A stretch of 64,000 bases of DNA from Bostrychus sinensis (lineage: Eukaryota; Chordata; Actinopteri; Gobiiformes; Eleotridae), in NCBI GenBank assembly GCA_020698575.1, contig CM036241.1, positions 34,531,416 through 34,595,415 of the forward strand, given 5' to 3'. Made by a program: the position numbers and the translations under genes. Below, one piece after another: positions 12,501 through 24,500 of this stretch. Positions within the stretch are counted from its first letter, which is position 1. Each line of letters opens with the position of its first letter. The notes beneath the pieces were generated by a model. That model was not told the origin of the DNA. It saw nothing but the letters and a program-made list of their open reading frames with translations, and did not search any database.

Positions 12501-15500
12501 AGGAGCTTTCCAACCACCTCAGTGACTTCAGCTTGAGTGATGGACAAGTCCACCTCTGAGTCCCCAGCCTCTGCTTCCTCAACGGAAGGCGTGTCGGTGG
12601 GATTGAGGAGATCCTCAAAGCATTCCTTCCACCGCCCGACAACATCCCCAGTCGAGGTCAACAGCTCCCCACCTCCACTGTAAACAGTGTTGGTGAAGCA
12701 CTGCTTCCCCCTCCTGAGGCGGCGGACGGTTTGCCAGAATTTCTTTGAGGCCAACCGATAGTCCTCCTCCATGGCCTCCCCGAACTTTTCCCAGACCCGA
12801 GTTTTTGCCTCCACAACCGCCCGGGCTGCAGCACGCTTGGCCTGCCGGTACCCATCAGCTGCTTCAGGAGTCCCACAAGCCAACCAAGCTCGATAGGACT
12901 CCTTCTTCAGCCTGACGACATCCCTTACTTCCGGTGTCCACCACCGGGTTCGGGGATTGCCGCCACGACAGGCACCAGAGACCTTGCGACCACAGCTCCG
13001 AACGGCCGCATTGACAATAGAGGTGGAGAACATGGTCCACTCGGACTCCATGTCTCCAACCTCCCTCGGGATCTGGTCAAAGCTCTCCCGGAGGTGGGAG
13101 TTGAAGACCCCTCTGACAGAGGGCTCAGCCAGACGTTCCCAACAGACCCTCACAACACGTTTGGGTCTGCCGAGTCTGTCCGGCCTCCTTTCCCGCCAGC
13201 GAATCCAACTCACCACCAGGTGGTGATCGGTTGACAGCTCAGCCCCTCTCTTCACCCGAGTGTCCAAGACACACGGCCGAAGGTCAGATGACACGACTAC
13301 AAAGTCGATCATCGACCTCCGGCCTAGGGTGTCCTGGTGCCACGTGCACTTATGGACACCCCTGTGCTCGAACATGGTGTTCGTTATGGACAAACTGTGA
13401 CTAGCACAGAAGTCCAATAACAAAACACCATTCGGGTTCAGATCGGGGAGGCCGTTCTTCCCAATCACACCCCTCCAGGTATCACTGTCGTCGCCCACGT
13501 GGGCGTTGAAGTCTCCCAGCAAAACAATGGGGTCCCCAGTCGGTGCACCTTCCAGTACACCTCCCAGGGACTCCAAGAAGGCCGGGTACTCTGTACTGCT
13601 ATTTGGCCCGTAGGCACAAACAACAGCAAGAGACCTGTCCCCAACCCGAAGGCGTAGGGACGCGACCCTCTCGTTTACTGGGGTAAACTCCAACACATGG
13701 CGGCTGAGCTGGGGGGCTATGAGCAAGCCCACACCGGCCCGCCGCCTCTCACCGCGGGCAACGCCAGAGTGGTGGAGAGTCCAACCTCTCTCGAGGAGCT
13801 GGGTTTCAGAGCCCAAGCTGTGCGTGGAGGTGAGCCCGACTATATCTAGCCGGTATCTCTCAACCTCCCGCACAAGCTCAGGCTCCTTCCCCCCCAGTGA
13901 GGTGACATTCCATGTCCCTACAGCAAGAAGCTGTGTCTGGGGACCGGGTCGTCGAGGCACCCGCCTTCGACTGCTGCCCAATCCACATTGCACCGGTCCC
14001 CTACGGCTACCTCTGCGGGTGGTGAGCCCACAGGAGGTCGGGCCCACGTCGCTCTTTCGGGTTGTACCCGGCCGGGCCCCATGGGCAAAGGCCCGGCCAC
14101 CAGGCGCTCGCATTCGAGCCCCAACCCCAGGCCTGGCTCCAGGGTGGGGCCCCGGCTGCGCCATACCGGGCGACGTCACAGTCCTCGATATTAAACTGGT
14201 CATAGGGGATTTATGAACTGCTCTTAGTCTGGCCCGTCACCTAGGACCTGTTTGCCATGGGAGACCCTACCAGGGGCATAATGCCCCAGGCAACATAGCT
14301 CCTAGGATCATTCGGGCACTCAAACTCCCCCACCACGATAAGGTGGCAGTTCAAGGGGGAGCTGCATAAGACTAATGCATTATTATTATTACTCTTCCAT
14401 TTTTCTCTAGTCTGACACCAGGTGTAGCTGTCTCTGTTACCAAGAAAAAACTGGTGATCTGATGAGCTAAGCAAACAACTGCTGTCCCTCCACATGCAGC
14501 TGGTCAGTCGAGTTACAGTTATATAAAGTTATATAAACCACTCACTGAGTTCATCTAAGCATCAATGTACTCCTCAGCATATAGACGGAGCAACGATGGC
14601 AGCAGCTGGCCTGGTTATCAAATACCCTACATACCACTGTCACCTCATATGTCCAGCATGTTCCAGTCATATTTGTTATATCTTCCTAAGATTGTTAAGG
14701 TGTATGGCTCATTACGTCAGACATCTTTCTTCCTGCTTACCCTACGTTCTTCAATCCTAGTGGAAGGTCTTCATGGATCTTTGCTTTTTTTTATTTATAT
14801 GGGACAGTGTGTATTAATGAACGGCTAGTGCCGTAAAAACACCGGATTATAGCTTAGAGCTAATTTCCATCCGTAGTCCCCACTCACTCACTCACTCACA
14901 TTCACACCGGCTTCCTGGTGTTCCCCAGCGGTCTCCCATCCAGGTACTGACCAGGCCCTACCCTGCTTAGCTTCCGAGGTCTGACAGGATCAGGCATCCA
15001 CAAGGCGCTATGGATCTAACTGATTTACCAATTGCCATCCAACAAATTGGGGTGGCAAAGAGGTTAGCACTATTGCCTCACAGCAAGAGGTTCCCGGGTT
15101 TGTTTCCCGGGACCTTGTGTGTGGAGTCTGCATGTTCTCTCCGTGTCTGGATGGGTTTTCTCCCATTAACCTAAAACATGCACAACCAGCTAGGTACTCC
15201 TGACCAGGATCCTGGCTCAAGATTTGGAGAAGGGTCCCCAGGGGCTGTCCCCAGCAGCACAGCGCCCCGCAGTGCTGGGGACAGCTTTAGCAAAGCAAAA
15301 CTTTCCTATGATTAGACAAAGACAGCTGGAAACCAAAGTATCCAGTGATTAGATTGTAAACAGAAGCAGTTGTGAAACTGTTAACTGTGAACAGTACCAA
15401 ACATGTGCCATGATATCGCTCAATCAGTAGAGCATGCCACGCACATACAGTAACTACAGCTCGTCCCTGATATCTCTGACCTCTGAGGGTTTGAATCAGG

Positions 15501-18500
15501 ATTACAACAATGTACCAAATGTCTCTCCCTGCTCTTTCTCCTCCATAATTTCCATCTTTCTGTAAATGGTCACATTTATATAGCGCTTTTACCTCCATGG
15601 GTACTCAAAGTGCTTTACATCAAGGAACTATTCACCCATTCACACACACATTTATACATCAGTGTACGCAGACACTGGAGGCAAGGTGGGTTAAGTGTCT
15701 TGCCCAAGGACACAACGACAGTATGCAACAGTCAACCTTCTGGTTATTGGACAAGTGGCTCTACCAACTGAGCTACTGCCGCCCTGTGTCTCCACTGTGC
15801 TAACCAATAAAACAATACTGAACATCAAACCTGTACAGTACATAGAAAACCATAAAATGTGCATTTCCTCCTCCAGATAATATGAGCTTCTAAGTTTTCA
15901 TAAACAAAGTTATATTCAAACAAGGCCACTGATAGTGAAATTTGCATCATTAACACCTCTACTGCAGAAAAGAGCAGCAGTGTCCCTGAACCACAATAAA
16001 TGTCTCGGGTTACTTACTCGGGGAGGTATAAAAGGCATAGGATAGGAACAGTCTCCAGATCAAGTTTGTCTGAAGACTGCCCAGACACGCCCATAGGGGC
16101 AACATTGCAACGCAGCATCTCGTTCCCGCTTTATCGGGGAACAGGGTTACATTCAAGTAACCTGAGACGTCCCCCTTCAAAAGCTAAACTTCGATGCTGC
16201 ATAGCATAAGCTATGGGAATGAGAATACTAACGCTGCTGCCCTAAAGTGTCTGGACCCCAAGGTAGTGAAGAGCATTAAGACCAAGGAGACTCAAACACG
16301 ACTTTGGGATGAAGCCTCAGGGACATGAAATCCCGGAGTCACATGAACATCCAAACTATAAAACTTGATAAAAGTGTGCGGAGAGGACCAGCCTGCCGCA
16401 TCACAGATCAGTTGCAGAACCCTTTGCCAGAGCCAAAGAGGAGCCCATCCCTCTGGTTGAATGAGCTCTGACACCTATAGGCGGGGGCTGACCACACGCC
16501 TCATAGGCCAGAGCTATAGCATCCCTCACCCAACATGACATAGTCTGTTCAGTGGCCGCAGCCCCAGCTGATGGCCCCCGTAGCACAAAAAGAGCTACTC
16601 GGCGTAACAAACAACGGAGGACAGAAACCTTCAAGAATAACAGGATTATGAACAGAGAAAGGAACTTTTGGGAGATAATTAGGGTGAGGATGCAAAATAA
16701 CTTTTACCAGGCCCGGGGCAAAATTCAGGCAGGACGATGAAACCGATAAAGCCTGTAAATCTCCAATCCTCTTGAGAGAGGTAATGGCTATGAGAAAAAA
16801 CAACTTCAAAGTCAGAAACCTGACAGGTACTGACCCCAATGGTTCAAAAGGGGCAGCCACCAGGCCCTCAGGTACAACAACTAGGTCCCATATGCCATTT
16901 GAGAGCATAACTCCTCCTAGTAGAGGGAGCCCTAGCACTCAAAATAGTATTAATAACAGGGACTGGGACCTCTTTCCCTTAATTGGTCGCCCTCAAGGGC
17001 CAGACACATAGATTCCAAAGCTCCGGTCAGGGATGAAACACAGTCCCCCGCTCCTGAGAGAGGAGATTCCTCCTGAACGGAATCGGCCATGATGAACCAT
17101 CAAGGAGAGCTATTATGTCTGAAAACCATATTCTAGTCGGCCAACAGGGTGCTACTAACAGGAGACAAGACCTGTGTTGATGGACCTTTGCCAGGACTCG
17201 CGGGAGGAGAGGAATTGGGGGGGAAAGCGTAAAGACGCATGTCGGGCCACACATGCGTCACCGCGTCCAGACCCAGAGGAGCTGGAGGAATCAGAGAGTA
17301 ATAGAGGGGACATTGTGCAGTCTCCGACGAGGCAAAGAGGTCCACCTCCGCTTTGTAAAATTGTCTTCCATATCTGAGTCACTACGTGTGCACTACACTA
17401 CTTGAGTATCGGGTGCCCCACGGTCCTGGGCACCCGAACTTCAGGAACTCGATTTCCTACTGGAAATGAGGGTGTGCAGGTCCAGCTTCCTAGAAGCAGT
17501 GCAGCGGTCAGCCCCCCAGGCCTTATGCGGGGGGGGGGGGGCACATTCCGTCACACTCTCCTTCTGGGTGGGACGCCGGGAAGAAGCTGGGACCAAGTGG
17601 CCGATAGTCGCGTGACCCAAGCGCGGCAGGAGAGGAACCTCACAAACGCTTCCTCATAGCCTCCCTGAACCTCACAGTGATAGCATCATCAACGAGGCCA
17701 GAGGGGGAGACCGGGGCATCCAGGAGGAAGGCCCGGTCCTTCTCCTTAATGCCTGTGAGGTTCAGTCACAGATGCCTCTCGGTGGCGACCAAAGTAGCAC
17801 TCAAGCTCCCCACGCACACACACACACACACACACCTGCAACACCGTCATAGTGTAAGCGTAGCACCAGCCTGACCTGCTGCCTGAAACGCCTTCCCCAC
17901 CAATGATGACCCTTCCCCACCAATGATGACGTCATACAGCATGGCTTGGTGGGAAGGATCGGGTTCTGGAGCGAGGACAATGTCCCAAGAGAGAGGTAGC
18001 CCGCAAGAGCCTCCTCAACCTGAGGCGTCGCCCCGTAGCCCAGCGTCTCTGCTCCCACAATAGCTGAATATGTCAGCATTGAAGGGACAGAGACACAGGA
18101 CAAATAGGGATGACTCCACGAGTGAGAGAGCTCCTCATGGAGATCATCAAAAAAGGAGAGAAACCGCCGCTGAGGTCTCTCCCCCTGGCCACTTGACAGT
18201 CATCTAATTTTGAGCGTCTGGGGGAGCCCTGGCCCTGCGGCCAGACAATACAGAGCTCTTTACCCCAAGCGTTAAATCTTAACCCCAAGACAAACTGATC
18301 TGGAGACTGTTCCTGTCACTTTTATATCTCTCCAGCCCAATCTCACAGGTGCTGTTGATTGAGCACAAGGTATATAAGCAGGCCAAATCTGTTTGCCGTG
18401 TTTGACACACGAGTTTCACAACTAGTCCGACAAACAACGGTTTCCATAGCGTATGTTATGCAGCATCGAAGCTTTTGAAGGGGAACAGCTAAGGTCACCT

Positions 18501-21500
18501 GACATTAGAAGCCTGGTCAATAAACTCTGTAGCCACCAGCGAGAAGTATTTGCGCATTGTAATCCACAGGTTGGGTTTGGGGATGCAGCCACTGTGCGCA
18601 TGGATGGCATGGATACGAGCCATTTCCCTGGCTATGAGTCTGCACAGAAAAGGATCTCTGACGATCCTGTGTTCCAAGAGCATCTCCTTCCAGAAATTCA
18701 TAGCAGATGCCATTCTGAAAGGTGCAGTAAAGTCGGGGTGCACAGCCATTTGCATGTAGTACCTATGATAAAAAAGACACACAATACAAAAAAAAAAAAA
18801 AAATCAAAAACTAATTATAAAAGTAGTTTGACAGAGACACACATCAGTGTGGATCCCTTTTGATTTGTTACCTGAAAACTTTTGAGCTCATTGTCTCTGT
18901 CCACGATCAGCTCTGTCTTGTTCCCATTAACTCGGACCAGAACTACATCCTCTGGACTGTCTTTCATGTAGCAACCCACCAGCTTGTTGGTGCTCCCATC
19001 AGTGAAAAGCTGAACAAATGAAACAAAAAGTTATCATACTTAGTTTGCTATTTACAAATGTACACAATTTAAGAGTCCAACAAAATAACAGACTTAAGGA
19101 GGAGTCATCAAAACTTTTGCCTTACAGCTGGGTTTCAGATGACATCACAACATTCTATGGGCTTGTAGTATTTAATTGAGATGGCTAGGGGGCAAGCAAA
19201 ATGTCTATTGTTAATATGCTGATTTTTTGGTGTGGTTGAATAAATACCTTGTCACTAACATAAATGAGGTCCAACATTTAGTTTATTTTTTTTTCTGGAT
19301 ATTAGAAACAACCAATTCTTTTATTTTAATATGCTGACCTGGATTAGTTATAGACATTAAGGGTCCATGTACCTTTCATTCACTTGATTTTCTTTTGAGA
19401 AACAAAAATAAAACAAATGAAAAAACGGGTCTTTTGTTTTTTCTTTTTGTTTTTGAATGTAAAAGAAAACAAGCAAATAACAGTTTGATTTTTTATTTTT
19501 TTATTTGATTTTTGGTTGAAAAACAGTTAAAGACCGTCTCGGAGACTGACTGTACTTTATTCGTTTAATGATACCTGGAAGTTGATCCCATGTGGCTTGT
19601 ATATTATCATAACAGTAACGGTAGTTAAAGCTTTGCTTGACCACTTGACAGTGGTTCTCAGCTTTATATTGCCCAGATAACCTTTCGCTGATATTCGTGA
19701 CTTTCTACCCGCTGTACCCTTTCCCTGTGTGGCCTATACACTGTCTGTGGTACTGAAAGCAAAAGACCAACAGACCTTATTATTAAAATTATACACTTCT
19801 AATATTACAAGAATGGGCACACAGCTAAAAAAAAAAAAAAAAGAAAAAAAAAAAAAAGAAGCACTTGACATTGTCAACAAGTAACCTATAGGCTAGGAAA
19901 GGGAGAAAAATTACAACAGTGGCTGTGAACAAGGTCTGATTTTTAGCACTAGAATAGGCAGTCTTTTAAAATTATGACTAAATGTTCATAAATGTAGCAA
20001 CAACAACCTGGCCCCTGTCCAGGGTGTACCCCGCCTAAGGCCCAAAGTTACTGGGATAGGCTCCAGTCACCCACGACCCCTAATGGGAATAAGCAGAACA
20101 TGAATGAATGAATGTTCATAAATGCATTTTGCCTCTTTTTTTTAATTTAATCACTCTAATACTTTAATATGCATCCTTAACTTCAGAGCAAACACACTGA
20201 GGAGATTCAAGGTGACTACAGAGCGGTTTATCTCCCCTGGATTTACTTCAAAGTGGCATAGGACATTTTGCCTCTCAATTTTTTTGTTTTTAAACTACCC
20301 ATCTGTGACACAAAGTCCAGTGACACTGCGTCTATGCCTTGTACCTGCGCACAGGTGTCCTGCTGCGCCATGCGGAGCTCACTGGGTATTTACACTTATT
20401 GTCCTGTCAGTGTCGGGTCAGACTTCGCTCGGTTCCATTCATCGCTCAAACAGACTACACCAGTGTGAGGTGAGAGAGCAAAGAAAAAGACTCAGCAAGG
20501 GAAGGCATTTGGCAAATGGTAAAATGGTAAATGGTCACATTTATATAGTGCTTTTCCACCTCCATGGGCACCCAAAGCACATCAAATTGTTGGTGCTTTA
20601 GTGTCATTATTACTCACCATTAATTTAATAAAGCTGACAGACTGCACTGTGTGCGTCTCCACCACCAAGTTACCCTCCTGTTTTTCTGTGGCGCTCATGA
20701 GAAAAACACATCAACACTCATAAATGAACAGTTTTGTAGAGGCCTAGGACACTGACCGGACTGTGATATTAATCTCACATGATAATTCCATAAAATCAGT
20801 TTCACATATTCCTTTCACTGATGCTGAAACTCAGAAATGCATTACAAGTCACTGAGAGCATCTGCCTGTGACGTTGCACCGCAGATACATTTAGTAAGGC
20901 AAAATAAATCCAATAATTTATGGTATCAGCCAAAGGCCACTCAGAATATTCTTCTTTTTATACCTAACATGTCTGGAAGCTAGGTGTACTGTTCAGGCAA
21001 TAGTTATTTAAAGGAAATATACAGTACATTATATGCAAATTGCAAAATTGAGCTTTCTACCATGTTATAATGTTGTTCCCTCATCAAAGATATACCTGGA
21101 GTTGTGTTTTGCTTAATGCACACCTGCTTGAGTAATCCTGTAGTCTTTGGCACTGTCTTTCTGAGGCCTCAGACTGCTTGGTTCCACAAACCACTACCCA
21201 CTCAAGAAAGCACTGACCAATCAACAAGCCCTCTACATCCAGTCTGCTCTCATTTACTTAAACAAAAACTGTGTTCAAACGGTTTCTAATGATTCCTAAC
21301 AGATGTTTTTCATTTTGTAGTAAAATGGCATCATACAAAAAGTTTAAGGAAGGAAACAGCTTTGTTCACTGTTTCTGTTCAAAAGAGCACAAAAGAGCTG
21401 CACTCTGCTGCCCTGTGCTGATCTATTCACCTGTTAATTTATGGCAAAAGTATTTATTGGAAACACTGTCTTTTAATCATATGTTTTTAAAGATTGCAAA

Positions 21501-24500
21501 ACGTGCAACACTGTTCTAGGGGTGACCAAGATTGGTTTAAAAACATAAATAAAAGCATAATATACCCCCTTTAAGTGTTTTCAAACACACAAAAATTAAA
21601 AGTCAGACAGTATGTTTCTTTTTCAGGCCATTGCCTTTTATTGTGATATAAACATCTCTCTCACAAGGACAAGGTTCAGTCTGTAATGTGATGGCACTAT
21701 TTTATGTGTAAGGATACACAAGCGGCTCTGAGCCAGAACACTACACACTCCAGAGGGACATAACAGAGTCTAAAAAAGGCAGTGGAGGCTGTTGTCTAAG
21801 GCCAACCTTGAGAGAGAGGGCTTGAGAAGATGTGTGACATGTGACTTAGTTAAAATTTTATGTTTTATGTAGTTGTGATGCCCACAAATGGTCACATAGT
21901 TTTGATTTATTATTGTTTGGATAAGGTAACAAAACACTGCCTGTCCAAAAAAAAGTTGCCACCTGGATTTAACTAAGCAAATAGGCAAAAGCCTCCCTGC
22001 AGTTGGTCAGGTCTGGATCCAGCTAACCCATGTGCCCAAAGAATGAGGTCATGACCAGGTTACTCCATCAATGGATGTTTTCTTTCCTGATGGCACAGGC
22101 TTATTCCAAGATGAGTGCCAGGATTCATCGAGCGCAAAATGTGAAAGAGTGATTCAGGGAGCATGAGACAGGCTTTTCAGACATGGACTGGCCACCACAG
22201 AGTCACCAGTGAGAATCTTTGGGATTCTCTTGAGAACAGTTTACCGCTGGTTTATTAGAATATGAATCAACTGCAGAGTGAGCTGTTTATAGACATTTAC
22301 AATGTATACATGTATACATTACTTGTATACATGTATACAAGTATTGCATGTCTACAACTCTATCAAAATTGGTTTGAAGTAGTCTATGCTATATTCACTA
22401 GTCTGGCTTACAGGGCCGGAGTGGGACTCATTTTCAAGCCGGGAATTTTTTTGTAGACCAGCCCTCATTCAACTTCAACATCATTTTTATTATGCATACA
22501 TCTAAAAAAAACAAGTTTTTAGATTACAGTTTTGAGAGCATAAATAACAAAAAAGGTACATAATGTACAATATAATATATAAAAGAGAATTTGCAACAGT
22601 CTTACATAGAGTGCAAATGACCCAGGGCCAGAGCTGCCAGAGCCCAAGGCTCTCTCTGCGAACAGCCATGGTGTTTTTTTTTTTTGTTTTTTTTTAGGTC
22701 CAGTGTCTCTTTTACTCAAAAACTATTACAAAAGTGATAATTATTTCCAATAACTTTGTTTTTAAGAGCAGAGGAGAAACTACAGTTGGATGGGGACGCA
22801 CTGTAAAGTTTTTGTTAAGAGAAATCGACCACCTCTTGTGACCCTTCAAAATAAAACTTCATCCTTTTCCATCAGCTGAAACAACTTTATTGTGGTAGAG
22901 CCTGAAAGGAAAGGCATTAGCGCTGCACGAGGAACTGACAGGAGCTGATAGTACAGACTGTGAAAGTCTTGAACTGTCATGAAAAGTTTTGATGTAGACA
23001 AAGTTGTTAGTAAGTTATTGTAAAATTGTTAAAGCAAAAATATCAAACACATTGCACTAATTAACAACTAGGGATGGGCATCGAAACCCGGTTCTACCTG
23101 AGAACCATTTCTAATTTTTCCAATCCATCGGAATTGTCTGCCTCCGCTGTTTACGATCCCTCTTATTGATGCTGCTTTGGGCAGCTGCGTTTGAGTGTCT
23201 GACTCTCACCTGTCTGTCCCTCACCTGTCTGTCCCTCACCTGTCTGACTCTCACCTGTCTGTCCCTCACCTGTCTGTCCCTCACCTGTCTGACTCTCACC
23301 TGTCTGTCCCTCACCTGTCTGTCCCTCACCTGTCTGACTCTCACCTGTCTGTCCCTCACCTGTCTGACTCTCACCTGTCTGTCCCTCACCTGTCTGACTC
23401 TCACCTGTCTGACTCTCACCTGTCTGTCCCTCACCTGTCTGTCCCTCACCTGTCTGACCCTCACCTGTCTGACCCTCACCTGTCTGACTCTCACCTGTCT
23501 GACCCTCACCTGTCTGACCCTCACCTGTCTGACTCTCACCTGTCTGACACTGATGTGGCCCCTCCCTGCGTTGCACTGTCACAGTAACACAGGCTACTGT
23601 TTAGTTTATTAAGTTTAATGAACGTTTTTTCAGACAGACAGGTCTGGGGCTGCTGCTCCTAAATTAATATTAAAGCCACAATCCTGTTTATTTAAAAAGC
23701 ATACATTTCCAGTAATTTAACAGCTGTACATTCAATACATGTTACTTCTGTTTAGTGAGCCCAGTTAAAAATAGGCCCAGAAACATGAAAATGAAAATAA
23801 GCTTCTATTTCTGCTTCATAATAAACTGTATGGCCACAGATCTAGTTCATTTTTATTCACAGATATATCAGAAATCGATAAGACAACCAATAAAGAATCG
23901 GATTGATGAGCAGAATCGACACTGGCATCAACACTGATAAAATCTTATCAATTCCCATCCCTATTAACAACAACATGCTTCAAGACACAAACTACATGCA
24001 TTGTTCAGTCCCTCCAGGATTTTGCGATGTTGCAATCACAACTATTAATGCAAAATCAAGCAATTGTTTTACTCACTCTATAGTCAGCTAAAACACTTTA
24101 AAATGCACCAGGATACAGCAAATGTTGTCTGTTATATTGATTTTTTTTCCCTGGGGGAGGACCCCCAGACCCCCCTGTAAATTTGTTACATACTTAACCT
24201 CTGTGAATCACAACTTGCTCTTCTGTGAGCTGCACACATCAGGGCTCATCTCCTAACTTCCTCAAACCATCCAAATAACTGGTTTCAGAACAGAACAGAA
24301 GATAATTCACATTTTTTGTATTAGTCCTATAATAATATTAATCTGCCATGTGCCACCACAGTAAAATGACAGGACCCCCCCCCCCCCCCCCCCCCCCCCA
24401 TAGTGCAAATTTGGAAAACGTGTGTGTTATGGTGGTGTTATGTCTATTCTGTCTCTAAACAGAATATTAAGTGAATATTTCAGTTGACCGTGGGTGACAC

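Larger units (their letters stand above)
10681..14397 (+). mobile_element. tRNA-derived SINE, split by a Rex3 insertion
   Basis: The SINE body at 10681-10991 begins with a tRNA-like A box (tagctcagtcggtagag) and a degenerate B box. The remaining 3' end resumes at 14361 and finishes with an (ATT)n tail near 14397. Related copies at 15562, 30341 and 45831 share the head and the 'gtgtccttgggcaag' segment. Confidence 0.85.
15995..18490 (-). mobile_element. DIRS-type tyrosine-recombinase retrotransposon, internally deleted
   Basis: Runs right to left with gag-like, RNase H and tyrosine recombinase pieces in DIRS order. Split inverted repeats are visible. The segment ggaacagtctccagatca-gtttgtct occurs near 16045 and, inverted, at 18283-18316. 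The segment ccccttcaaaagct...cgatgctgcata occurs at about 16165-16205 and, inverted, at about 18445-18485. This fits terminal repeats plus an internal complementary region. Both terminal copies carry a 'tataaaag' box. The reverse transcriptase is missing. The right end is about 10 bp from the etnk2 exon 3 donor. Confidence 0.85.

Noticed and set aside
11253..14216. Many ORFs on the plus strand opposite Rex3, and out-of-frame ORFs on its own strand
   Set aside because: GC-rich shadows of the Rex3 coding sequence; no independent domain.
14904..15009. Functional 5S rRNA gene
   Set aside because: The 5' part is degenerate, there are several changes elsewhere, and no 3' T-run terminator is seen.
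23111..23612. Long ORFs on both strands with repeated VRQVR, LSLTC or SQTGEGQTG peptides
   Set aside because: They are by-products of a 15-bp tandem repeat that keeps several frames open at once, inside a hAT-like MITE.
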